Source of the DNA: Thermomicrobiales bacterium
GTDB taxonomy: Bacteria > Chloroflexota > Limnocylindria > Limnocylindrales > CSP1-4
Direction: 5' to 3'
Assembly: GCA_004525275.1 (NCBI GenBank)
Contig: SPCO01000080.1
Coordinates: 1 to 6,818, forward strand
DNA: 6,818 nt
Positions 1-4,773 of this stretch are shown here, one piece after another. How positions within the stretch are numbered: the stretch's first letter is position 1; the number at the start of each line of letters is the position of its first letter. The notes beneath the pieces were generated by a model that worked only from the letters and a program-made list of their open reading frames with translations, searched no databases and had not been told where the DNA came from. A program made the position numbers and the translations under genes.

Positions 1-281
1 GCTTGCCGTGCCCGATCGCGATGGACGACGAGGGCGGCCCTGCCGTCCGACGTGGCGACGTCGATCGTCGCGTCTGCGAGGAGGTCCGCGGCGCTGGCCG
101 CCACCAGGGTCGACAGTCGACCGTCGTCTACGACGCGATCGCTGGCGATCGGCTTGCGCGCGAACGTCAACGCCAGGCGTCCCGCGCGCCGGATAAAGCG
201 GGGCACGGAATCGGCCCCGAGACCCTTCTCGCGTCGGACTCGGATGACGTGGTCCCTCGCCTGGGGCGTGAATCGAAGCAT
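1..281 (-). CDS. Partial HesB/IscA-like (A-type carrier fold) protein, cysteine-poor
   Basis: The minus-strand frame is open from an ATG at 281 to the window edge, so the C-terminus is missing. A GGAGGTG ribosome binding site at 291-285, five bases from this ATG, favours it over the in-frame ATG at 293. About 93 residues are visible, starting MLRFTPQARDHV. Their layout resembles actinobacterial HesB-like proteins: an N-terminal helix, a short strand, a 'DRVVDDG' turn like the usual 'GDQVVEE', then 'LVAASAADLLADATIDVAT' followed by a final strand. Classical A-type carriers bind iron or Fe-S clusters through three cysteines. None is present in the visible part, and the position of the first is occupied by 'RFIRRAGRLALTF'. 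Whether a C-terminal Cys-Gly-Cys exists cannot be seen. The gene is divergent from the marR gene and may be controlled by it. The family call rests on pattern memory only; another small protein is possible. Confidence 0.45.
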   Translation of the reverse strand, partial: MLRFTPQARDHVIRVRREKGLGADSVPRFIRRAGRLALTFARKPIASDRVVDDGRLSTLVAASAADLLADATIDVATSDGRAALVVHRDRARQ

Positions 282-304
282 GCGCACCTCCATCTGTTCA
301 GGAT

Positions 305-333
305 ATAGTAGCCTACTGGCAAGTATTTGACCA
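305..333 (-). promoter_or_regulatory. Candidate sigma70-type promoter of the HesB-like gene
   Basis: Read on the minus strand, TGGTCA (333-328) and TACTAT (310-305) are 17 bases apart. Each matches four of six consensus positions. Transcription would begin near 298, leaving a short leader that still contains the ribosome binding site at 291-285. The fit of promoter, leader and ribosome site is good, but the boxes themselves are only moderate. Confidence 0.35.
307..325. promoter_or_regulatory. Candidate MarR operator
   Basis: AGTAG-C-CTACT at 307-317 is a perfect 5-bp inverted repeat around one base. Overlapping it, TACT-GGCA-AGTA at 314-325 is a second dyad, so three AGTA/TACT half-sites lie in a row. 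The first dyad overlaps the predicted -10 of the divergent HesB-like gene, and the site lies 46-64 bases upstream of the marR start. MarR regulators usually bind such dyads in the gap between themselves and a divergent target. Binding by this particular protein is inference. Confidence 0.4.
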
Positions 334-370
334 GACCTCATGCCGATCCGCGACCATAGCGAGGTTCCGA

Positions 371-871
371 GTGGACGATCCGGAGATCCTGGACTCGATC
401 GAGAGGATCGTGGTCGCCGGCGTGGCGATGACCAACGCTTCGCTCGGCCGCTCGCGCCCGAACCTCGAGCTCACCCTTCAGCAGTGGCGAGTCATGGTCG
501 TTCTGGGTGATTCTGCCGATGGCCGGCCGGTCGGCGAGATCTCGCGGCTGATAGCCGTGACCCGGCCGGCCACGGGGCGACAGCTGCGCCGCCTCGAACA
601 GCGCGGGCTGATCACCCTGGAGACAGACGCGCATGATCGGCGGGTCACCCGGGCGCGACTGACCGGGGCCGGGATCTCGGCGCGAGCGTCGATCCTTGCC
701 GACCGCCGGGCGTCGATCGAGTCCGCGCTGCACGATCAAGTGGTGGACGACAACGTCGCGGCCCAGCTCGACCGGGTGGCGTCGGCACTCGAGTCGGCCG
801 GTCGAAGCCCCTGTCGTCCGCGTGGCGAGCTAATCCCGACCTCTCTGGTCGGGATTGGACAATCGCGCTAG
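371..871 (+). CDS. MarR-family winged-helix transcriptional regulator
   Basis: This is a 166-residue protein of typical MarR length, cytoplasmic and probably dimeric. Residues about 5-45 are helical. The winged helix follows: 'VGEISRLIAVTRPATGRQLRRLEQRGLI' at about 54-81 is the helix-turn-helix and recognition helix, and 'DAHDRRVTRARLTGAG' at 86-101 is the family's wing signature (D-x-x-D-R-R...LT-x-x-G). C-terminal dimerisation helices run to about 143. The GTG start has GAGG at 361-364, six bases upstream. The only cysteine is C148, in an unconserved tail, so a classical OhrR-like N-terminal cysteine redox sensor is not evident. The last codons lie inside a strong DNA dyad (832-856). The stop is 13 bases before the sufU ATG, so it may be co-transcribed with the sulfur genes. 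Its ligand is unknown. The divergent HesB-like gene and its own operon are the natural targets, which is inference. Confidence 0.9.
   Translation: MDDPEILDSIERIVVAGVAMTNASLGRSRPNLELTLQQWRVMVVLGDSADGRPVGEISRLIAVTRPATGRQLRRLEQRGLITLETDAHDRRVTRARLTGAGISARASILADRRASIESALHDQVVDDNVAAQLDRVASALESAGRSPCRPRGELIPTSLVGIGQSR
832..864. promoter_or_regulatory. Strong dyad at the marR 3' end, upstream of sufU
   Basis: AATCCCGACC (832-841) and GGTCGGGATT (847-856) are perfect 10-bp inverted repeats around a 5-base loop. A second dyad, GATTG-GA-CAATC, overlaps at 853-864. There is no T-tract after the hairpin, so a simple intrinsic terminator is unlikely. TAGACT at 870-875 fits an actinobacterial-style -10 (TAnnnT), with the sufU ATG nine bases further on. 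The sufU start has no clear Shine-Dalgarno. This would suit a leaderless sufU transcript with the large dyad covering the -35 area as an operator. An RNA hairpin role is the alternative. Confidence 0.45.
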
Positions 872-884
872 ACTTCGGGCCGAG

Positions 885-1295
885 ATGGACGACCTCTACC
901 GCGATTACATCCTTGAGCACTACCGACGGCCCCACAACTTCGGGGTTATCGAGGATGCCGACGCGTCGTATGAGGGCGCCAACCCGCTGTGTGGCGATCG
1001 GATCACGATGATGCTCGGGGTCAAGGACGGTGTCGTCGACCGCGTCGCCTTCACTGGCCGCGGTTGTGCGATCAGTCAGGCCAGCGCCAGCCTGTTGACT
1101 GACGAGATCAAGGGCAAGACGGTCGACGAAGTCGCGGCCATCCGTGCCGACGACCTGCTCGATCTACTGGGCATCGATATCAGTCCGGCCCGCCTGAAGT
1201 GCGCGATGCTCAGCCACGACAGCCTCCAGCACTTGCTGGGCGACCTGGGTGTGGCCGTCGGGCCCGACCGGACGCCCGCGGAGGCCGGCGCATGA
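885..1295 (+). CDS. sufU: SufU/IscU-type iron-sulfur scaffold or sulfur-relay protein
   Basis: The protein has 136 residues and begins MDDLYRDYILEHYRRPHNFG, the conserved N-terminus of SufU/IscU/NifU scaffolds. A TTG at 855 in the same frame would add ten residues that do not resemble the family, so ATG 885 is preferred. Likely metal ligands are C36 and D38 (NPLCGD), C61 (GRGCAIS) and C106 (ARLKCAML). SufU proteins accept persulfide sulfur from the cysteine desulfurase SufS at a zinc site; IscU proteins assemble Fe-S clusters. The lysine before the last cysteine is SufU-like, whereas IscU has histidine there. However, C61 to C106 is 45 residues, near the 43 of E. coli IscU and well below the 62 of B. 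subtilis SufU, so the SufU-specific insertion is missing. No desulfurase is in the window. Lying just before moeZ-cysO-cysM-mec, it may pass sulfur to the MoeZ rhodanese domain, which is inference. Confidence 0.88.
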   Translation: MDDLYRDYILEHYRRPHNFGVIEDADASYEGANPLCGDRITMMLGVKDGVVDRVAFTGRGCAISQASASLLTDEIKGKTVDEVAAIRADDLLDLLGIDISPARLKCAMLSHDSLQHLLGDLGVAVGPDRTPAEAGA

Positions 1296-1336
1296 TCCGG
1301 ATCGAGCGCCGCTGCAGGTGTCGTCAGCCGGTCTGA
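1292..1336 (+). CDS. Candidate Cys-containing leader peptide
   Basis: A 14-codon ORF encodes MIRIERRCRCRQPV. Its ATG overlaps the sufU stop as ATGA, and GGAGG at 1280-1284 lies seven bases upstream, one of the best ribosome sites in the window. Two of the 14 codons are Cys (TGC at 1313, TGT at 1319), separated by a single Arg. It sits in the only sizeable gap of an otherwise packed cysteine-synthesis operon. Cys-rich leader peptides that attenuate sulfur genes when cysteine is scarce or plentiful are known from mycobacteria. This one has no run of consecutive Cys codons, so the match is suggestive only. A chance ORF is a real alternative. Confidence 0.38.
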   Translation: MIRIERRCRCRQPV

Positions 1337-1344
1337 CCACCGGC
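1327..1344 (+). promoter_or_regulatory. Hairpin over the leader ORF stop
   Basis: GCCGGT (1327-1332) and ACCGGC (1339-1344) form a perfect 6-bp stem around CTGACC, and the loop holds the TGA of the short ORF. A ribosome on the last codons would disrupt it. CCGGCC at 1340-1345 could instead pair with GGCCGG at 1283-1288, next to the ribosome site of the short ORF, giving two mutually exclusive folds. In DNA this GC-rich, such pairing may be chance. Confidence 0.35.
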
Positions 1345-1363
1345 CGCGACTCAGCCCCCCGCC

Positions 1364-1382
1364 CTGGCGCCACCAGCGCCAG
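1364..1382 (+). promoter_or_regulatory. Second hairpin in the sufU-moeZ gap
   Basis: CTGGCGC (1364-1370) and GCGCCAG (1376-1382) form a perfect 7-bp stem around a 5-base loop. It lies between the short ORF and the moeZ ribosome site (CGGAG, 1396-1400). It lacks a T-tract and does not itself cover that site. A pause or attenuator element is possible, and no mechanism is evident. Confidence 0.35.
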
Positions 1383-1412
1383 CCCGTCGACCGATCGGAG
1401 CTCACCAGCCCC

Positions 1413-2540
1413 ATGCCAAAGTCTTACGCCGACCTCCTTCGCGAGGCCCGCGCGCAGATCAGAGAAGTCAGTCCGCAGGAGGTCGATGCACTGCCTCCGA
1501 GCGCCGCGGCGCTCATCGATGTCCGCGAGGAATCGGAGTGGGAACAGGGACACCTGCCCGGCGCCCAGCACATCTCGAAGTCGTACATCGAACAGCAGAT
1601 CGAAGGCGCGGTCGCGGATCGCGATGCACAGGTGATCCTGTACTGCGCCGGCGGGATCCGGTCGTTGTTCGCGGCCCAGACCCTTGCGGAGATGGGCTAC
1701 ACGGATGTCGCCTCGATGTCCGGCGGGTTCCAATCATGGAAGGGGGCCGGCCTCGCGTTCGAGATGCCGGTCGTCCTGACCGCCGACCAGAAGCAGCGCT
1801 ACAGCCGCCACTTGCTGATCCCCGAAGTCGGCGCCGCGGGCCAGGCGAAGCTCCTCGGTTCGAAGGCGCTGCTGATCGGAGCCGGTGGACTCGGCTCGCC
1901 GGCCTCGCTTTACCTCGCCGCCGCGGGCGTCGGCACGATCGGCATCGTCGACTTCGATGTCGTTGACATCAGCAATCTGCAGCGTCAGGTGGTGCACACG
2001 ACGGACCGGGTGGGGGAGCGCAAGGTCGAATCGGCCAAGAAGTCGATCAATGCGCTGAACCCTGAGATCAATGTGCTCGCCCACGAGGAGATGCTCGTCG
2101 CTGACAACGTCGACCGGATCATCGCCGGTTATGACGTCATCCTCGACGGGACCGACACCTTCGAGACGCGCTACATCCTCAATGATGCGGCGGTCATCGC
2201 CGGGATCCCGGTCATCCACGCCAGCGTCTTTCGGTTCGAAGGTCAGCTCACGACGTTCATCCCCTACGAGGGCCCCTGCTACCGCTGCCTCTACCCGACC
2301 CCGCCCCCACCGGAGCTCGCGCCCGGCTGCTCGGTGGCCGGTGTGCTTGGGGTCGTGCCCGGCATCATGGGTCTCCTCCAGGCCACCGAAGCGCTCAAGG
2401 TGCTCCTCGGGATCGGCGAGACGCTGTCGGGTCGACTGCTCCTGTTCGATGCTCTCGAGACCGAGTTCACCGAGCTCAAACTGCGTCGCGACCCGGAGTG
2501 CCCGGTCTGCTCGGACGCGGCCGTGGCGGCGCGGGTATGA
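1413..2540 (+). CDS. moeZ: MoeZ-like sulfurtransferase: N-terminal rhodanese + MoeB/ThiF adenylyltransferase
   Basis: In 375 residues two domains occur. A rhodanese domain spans about 15-118, with 'LIDVREESEWEQGHLPGA' and the active loop 'CAGGIRS', whose C78 would carry the persulfide. An E1-like MoeB/ThiF domain spans about 124-370, with the nucleotide motif GAGGLG (156-161), 'DFDVVDISNLQRQ' at 181-193, D246-T-D248, paired CxxC zinc motifs (C289/C292 and C363/C366) and C306 in 'APGCSVAG'. Such enzymes adenylate the C-terminal glycine of a ubiquitin-like carrier and convert it to thiocarboxylate. The carrier here is evidently CysO, the next gene, whose ATG overlaps this stop as ATGA. Mycobacterial MoeZ has the domains in the opposite order (MoeB first). 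There is no other ATG, GTG or TTG in frame back to 1293, so ATG 1413 is the start, although its CGGAG lies a rather long 12 bases upstream. It might also serve molybdopterin or thiamine carriers. Confidence 0.93.
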   Translation: MPKSYADLLREARAQIREVSPQEVDALPPSAAALIDVREESEWEQGHLPGAQHISKSYIEQQIEGAVADRDAQVILYCAGGIRSLFAAQTLAEMGYTDVASMSGGFQSWKGAGLAFEMPVVLTADQKQRYSRHLLIPEVGAAGQAKLLGSKALLIGAGGLGSPASLYLAAAGVGTIGIVDFDVVDISNLQRQVVHTTDRVGERKVESAKKSINALNPEINVLAHEEMLVADNVDRIIAGYDVILDGTDTFETRYILNDAAVIAGIPVIHASVFRFEGQLTTFIPYEGPCYRCLYPTPPPPELAPGCSVAGVLGVVPGIMGLLQATEALKVLLGIGETLSGRLLLFDALETEFTELKLRRDPECPVCSDAAVAARV

Positions 2541-2809
2541 GCACCGTCTACATTCCATCCGTGCTGCGGCCGAGCGTGGGCGGCGCCAAATCGCTCCAGC
2601 TCGAGGGGGACTCGATCCGGGCAGTCGTGGACGCGCTCGTCGCCGACCACCCGGCCCTCGGTCCGCAATTGATGACCGATGACGGCGATCTGAATCGGTT
2701 CGTGAACGTGTACGTCAACGGTCAGGACGTTCGCTACCTCGCCGGTCTCGAGACCCCGGTGGCGCCGGCGGACGAGGTTCGCCTCCTGCCGGCGATGGCC
2801 GGAGGCTGA
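2537..2809 (+). CDS. cysO: CysO-type sulfur carrier protein (ubiquitin-like, C-terminal Gly-Gly)
   Basis: The protein is 90 residues, close to the 93 of M. tuberculosis CysO, and recognisably similar along its length: 'IPSVLRPSVGGAKSL' near the start, 'LNRFVNVYVNGQDVR' at 52-66, and the ending 'VRLLPAMAGG'. It has the MoaD/ThiS beta-grasp fold. The terminal Gly90 would be adenylated and thiocarboxylated by MoeZ, and the carrier then delivers sulfide to CysM. It contains no cysteine, as suits a carrier working through its C-terminus. The ATGA overlap with moeZ points to translational coupling. The earlier in-frame start at 2498 lies inside moeZ and adds nothing family-like. The neighbours make CysO much more likely than MoaD or ThiS. 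Confidence 0.93.
   Translation: MSTVYIPSVLRPSVGGAKSLQLEGDSIRAVVDALVADHPALGPQLMTDDGDLNRFVNVYVNGQDVRYLAGLETPVAPADEVRLLPAMAGG
2801..2805 (+). promoter_or_regulatory. cysM ribosome binding site inside the cysO diglycine codons
   Basis: The last two codons of cysO, GGA GGC, supply a GGAGG seven bases before the cysM ATG at 2813. The functionally essential Gly-Gly tail and the Shine-Dalgarno for the next gene are therefore the same bases. This supports ATG 2813 rather than the adjacent TTG 2810 as the cysM start. Confidence 0.65.
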
Positions 2810-2812
2810 TTG

Positions 2813-3859
2813 ATGGCCGTCCTCAGGCAGCTCGACGATGCCGATCCTCGCGACGCTGCCGATCGTCACGATGCGGCTCGCGAACACGCGCACGCCCATG
2901 AGACGATCGCTCGACACGGTGGACGCTTCGGCGACATCCTCGAGGCGATCGGCCATACCCCGCTGGTCGAGATCCCGCGCATGTCGCCGAAGCCGGACGT
3001 CCGGATCTTCGCGAAGCTGGAGATGCTCAATCCGACCGGCTCGCTCAAGGACCGGGTCGCCAAGTACCTGATCGAGGATCTCGAGAAGAGGGGCCTCCTC
3101 CACGACGACTCGATCATCCTTGAGCCAACGTCGGGCAACACCGGGATCGCTCTGGCGATGATCGGACGACGGAAGGGCTATCGGGTCGCCCTGGTCATGC
3201 CCGACAACGTGACCAACGAGCGGCGCCAGATGGTGGCTCTGTATGGCGCAGAAGTCATCGACTCGCCAGGGGCGCAGGGTTCGAACGGCGCGATCGCGCT
3301 GGCCAAGCACCTGGTCAGCAAAGACGAGCGGTTCGTTATGCCATACCAGTACGGCAATCCTGCCAACCCCCAGGCGCACTACGAGACGACCGGTCCGGAG
3401 GTCCTGGCCGATTGCCCCGAGATCGACGTCTTCGTGGCTGGCCTCGGCACCAGCGGAACGTTGATGGGTGTCTCGCGCTACCTGCGAGAGCACAAGCCCG
3501 GCGTCCGGATCGTGGCCGCCGAGCCACTCCCCGGCGAGCTGGTCCAGGGCCTGCGTTCGCTCGACGAGGGGTTCATCCCGGAGATCCTGGATCCGACCCT
3601 GATCGACGCGAAGTACCTCGTGTCCAACCGCGACGCCATCACCGCCCTTCGCGAACTTGTCTTCCGCGAGGGGATCTTCGCCGGGCCGTCCTGCGGTGCG
3701 GTCCTCGTGGCCGCCGCCCGGGTGGCGGCCGAGATGACCTCCGGGACGATCGTCGCGCTCCTCCCCGACGGGGGGTGGAAATATCTCTCGGCCGGCACGT
3801 TCTCGGGGGACCTCGATGAGATGGAGGACGCCCTGGAGGGCGGCGTCAGTTGGTGGTGA
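2813..3859 (+). CDS. cysM: CysM-type cysteine synthase (O-phosphoserine, CysO-dependent)
   Basis: A PLP enzyme of 348 residues of the fold-type II cysteine synthase family. Motifs: 'GHTPLV' at 47-52, 'NPTGSLKDR' with the PLP lysine K79, 'EPTSGNTGI' at 104-112 (substrate loop), 'GLGTSGT' at 210-216 (phosphate loop) and 'FAGPSCGAVL' near the C-terminus, with the Ser expected to contact the pyridine nitrogen. It aligns closely with M. tuberculosis CysM, including R248 in 'GLRSLDEGF', the equivalent of the R220 that selects O-phosphoserine. CysM accepts sulfur from CysO-thiocarboxylate rather than free sulfide. The C-terminus 'DALEGGVSWW' resembles the mycobacterial tail that closes over the active site. 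Unlike that enzyme it has about 36 extra N-terminal residues rich in Asp, Ala and His (residues 8-25 are three six-residue repeats, then AHAHE). No later in-frame start precedes the catalytic domain. cysO precedes and mec follows without real gaps. Confidence 0.95.
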   Translation: MAVLRQLDDADPRDAADRHDAAREHAHAHETIARHGGRFGDILEAIGHTPLVEIPRMSPKPDVRIFAKLEMLNPTGSLKDRVAKYLIEDLEKRGLLHDDSIILEPTSGNTGIALAMIGRRKGYRVALVMPDNVTNERRQMVALYGAEVIDSPGAQGSNGAIALAKHLVSKDERFVMPYQYGNPANPQAHYETTGPEVLADCPEIDVFVAGLGTSGTLMGVSRYLREHKPGVRIVAAEPLPGELVQGLRSLDEGFIPEILDPTLIDAKYLVSNRDAITALRELVFREGIFAGPSCGAVLVAAARVAAEMTSGTIVALLPDGGWKYLSAGTFSGDLDEMEDALEGGVSWW

Positions 3860-4308
3860 ACACACACCCAGGGCCCCTCGACGTCGAGTTGCCAGCCCCG
3901 AGCCGGGAGGCGATCGTGGCACAGGCGCGAGCCGAGTATCCAAATGAGGCGTGCGGTCTGATCATCGGTGATCGAAGTGCTGCGGACGGCGGCGTCGGTC
4001 TGCGATACGTCCCGACCCGCAATGAAGCGGCCTCGCCATCGCGATATCGGATCCACCATGACGACCTGTTGCGACTGACCATCGAGACGGACGACGCCGA
4101 CGAGGTCTTCTGGGGCATCGTCCACTCGCATACCCACACGCCGGCCGTCCCCTCACCGACCGACATCGGCCTGGCCACGATCTACCGCGACGCCCTCTAC
4201 CTGCTCATCTCCCTCAGCGACGATGAGGCCGACCCCGCGACCGGCGCACCGAGTCTGCGGGCATGGCGGATCGTGGATGGAGAGATCCACGAGGTCGGGC
4301 TCTCATGA
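3850..4308 (+). CDS. mec: Mec-type JAMM/MPN metalloprotease (CysO-cysteine hydrolase)
   Basis: A 152-residue single-domain JAB1/MPN protein. The JAMM zinc site is complete: E33 in 'NEACGL', then H92-S-H94, seven residues, S102, two residues and D105 ('HSHTHTPAVPSPTD'). In M. tuberculosis the matching protein, encoded beside cysO and cysM, hydrolyses the amide bond of the CysO-cysteine adduct to free cysteine and recycle CysO. The start is uncertain: TTG 3850 has GGAGGG nine bases upstream, GTG 3853 is 12 bases away, and GTG 3856 would give a four-base GTGA overlap with the cysM stop. The choice changes only two residues. This is the last gene of the operon. A weak GC hairpin (4337-4359) follows, without a T-tract. 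Confidence 0.92.
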   Translation: MVVNTHPGPLDVELPAPSREAIVAQARAEYPNEACGLIIGDRSAADGGVGLRYVPTRNEAASPSRYRIHHDDLLRLTIETDDADEVFWGIVHSHTHTPAVPSPTDIGLATIYRDALYLLISLSDDEADPATGAPSLRAWRIVDGEIHEVGLS

Positions 4309-4383
4309 TCGGCCGAGAGAGGCGCCAGCGGAAGGCGAGCTGCTGCGGGTCCGCGGCTCGGGTCTAGCCTTGCATCCGTCATT

Positions 4384-4435
4384 CTTGATGCTTGATCTTG
4401 ATGCTTGATCTTGATGCTTGATCTTGATGCTTGAT
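4384..4435. repeat. Four perfect tandem copies of a 13-bp unit
   Basis: CTTGATGCTTGAT is repeated four times without mismatch (4384, 4397, 4410, 4423). Each unit is itself two CTTGAT hexamers with one G between them, so the array is eight hexamers with alternating 7- and 6-base steps. It is AT-rich against very GC-rich surroundings. A broken copy (CTTGATGCT) lies at 4463-4471. The array is too short and spacer-less to be CRISPR. Slippage expansion or a protein-binding array are both possible. Confidence 0.92.
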
Positions 4436-4516
4436 TTCGGCCCTCCGGAGCCAACGTTGATCCTTGATGCTCGTAGGCGGCATATCGCGTAGCCGGGCGG
4501 CGTCGACGCTGGTCCT

Positions 4517-4587
4517 CCGCCGCGGCCACTCCGCCGCGGCCATCCGCCGCGGCCATCCGCCGTGACCTGTCCTCCGCCGCGAGCCAC
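4517..4587. repeat. Degenerate GC-rich tandem repeat, period about 13
   Basis: CCGCCGCGGCCAT occurs exactly at 4531-4543 and 4544-4556, with one change at 4517-4529 and decayed copies at 4557 and 4574. Each unit contains CCGCGG. The sequence is unrelated to the CTTGAT repeat upstream, but the period is the same. Confidence 0.85.
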
Positions 4588-4641
4588 CCCGGCGTGCCCG
4601 GCCCGGCAAGTACCGTCCCGGCATGTGCCGGCATTCGCGTT

Positions 4642-4660
4642 TATGCCCCCTATGGGCATA
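4642..4660. promoter_or_regulatory. Palindrome TATGCCC-N5-GGGCATA
   Basis: Perfect 7-bp arms (4642-4648 and 4654-4660) flank CCTAT. The layout, with A/T ends, a C-tract, a TAT centre and a G-tract, recalls operators of CsoR/CstR-family metal or persulfide sensors, but that likeness is from memory and loose. No gene starts close by on either strand. It could equally be an RNA hairpin without a T-tract. Confidence 0.4.
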
Positions 4661-4729
4661 CGCACGGGAGGCTATCGCGAACGCCCGAAATCAAGCATCA
4701 ACTGAGTTTGCTGAGCCTGTTGGACTGCT

Positions 4730-4751
4730 GAGTCCCGGGGCCTCGGGGCTC
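4730..4751 (-). terminator. Terminator-like hairpin after the universal stress protein gene
   Basis: GAGTCCCG (4730-4737) and CGGGGCTC (4744-4751) pair over eight positions with one G-T wobble around a 6-base loop. It lies 22 bases beyond the stop of the minus-strand gene. There is no T-run on either side, so efficient intrinsic termination is uncertain. Confidence 0.35.
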
Positions 4752-4773
4752 AACCACCCCAGCGCCCAATGGG

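Larger units (their letters stand above)
4424..4701. repeat. 17-bp perfect inverted repeat bounding about 244 bp
   Basis: TTGATGCTTGATTTCGG at 4424-4440 is the exact reverse complement of 4685-4701. The left arm is the last unit of the 13-bp tandem array plus four bases, and the right arm stands alone. The enclosed segment holds the GC-rich repeats and a palindrome, but no transposase. Target-site duplications are not visible. It could be a small non-autonomous element, a rearranged repeat, or the closing stem of a structured RNA. Confidence 0.85.
4309..4773. other. Repeat-rich intergenic region without a convincing gene
   Basis: This 465-bp gap lies between the convergent mec and universal stress protein genes. 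It has an AT-richer 13-bp tandem array (4384-4435), a GC-rich repeat array (4517-4587), a palindrome (4642-4660), an inverted copy of the first repeat (4685-4701) and a terminator-like hairpin (4730-4751). ORFs on both strands owe their length to the repeats, have low-complexity products and no family features. The convergent layout predicts terminators rather than promoters here. Confidence 0.7.

Noticed and set aside
855..884. TTG 855 as the sufU start
   Set aside because: It adds ten residues unlike SufU N-termini; the conserved protein begins at ATG 885. It remains possible because neither start has a good ribosome site.
1734..2558. 274-codon minus-strand open frame
   Set aside because: Antisense shadow of moeZ, whose motifs are intact on the plus strand.
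2291..3943. 550-codon minus-strand open frame opposite cysO and cysM
   Set aside because: It lies antisense to clearly conserved cysO and cysM, has no recognisable domain, and is explained by GC-rich codon bias.
4384..4471. CRISPR array
   Set aside because: Units are only 13 bp, directly joined without spacers, with no cas genes nearby.
4197..4665. Minus-strand ORFs over the 13-bp repeats (products with repeating HQDQAS/IKIKHQ)
   Set aside because: Their repeats come from the DNA array; no start-site signals or domains, and they overlap the mec end.
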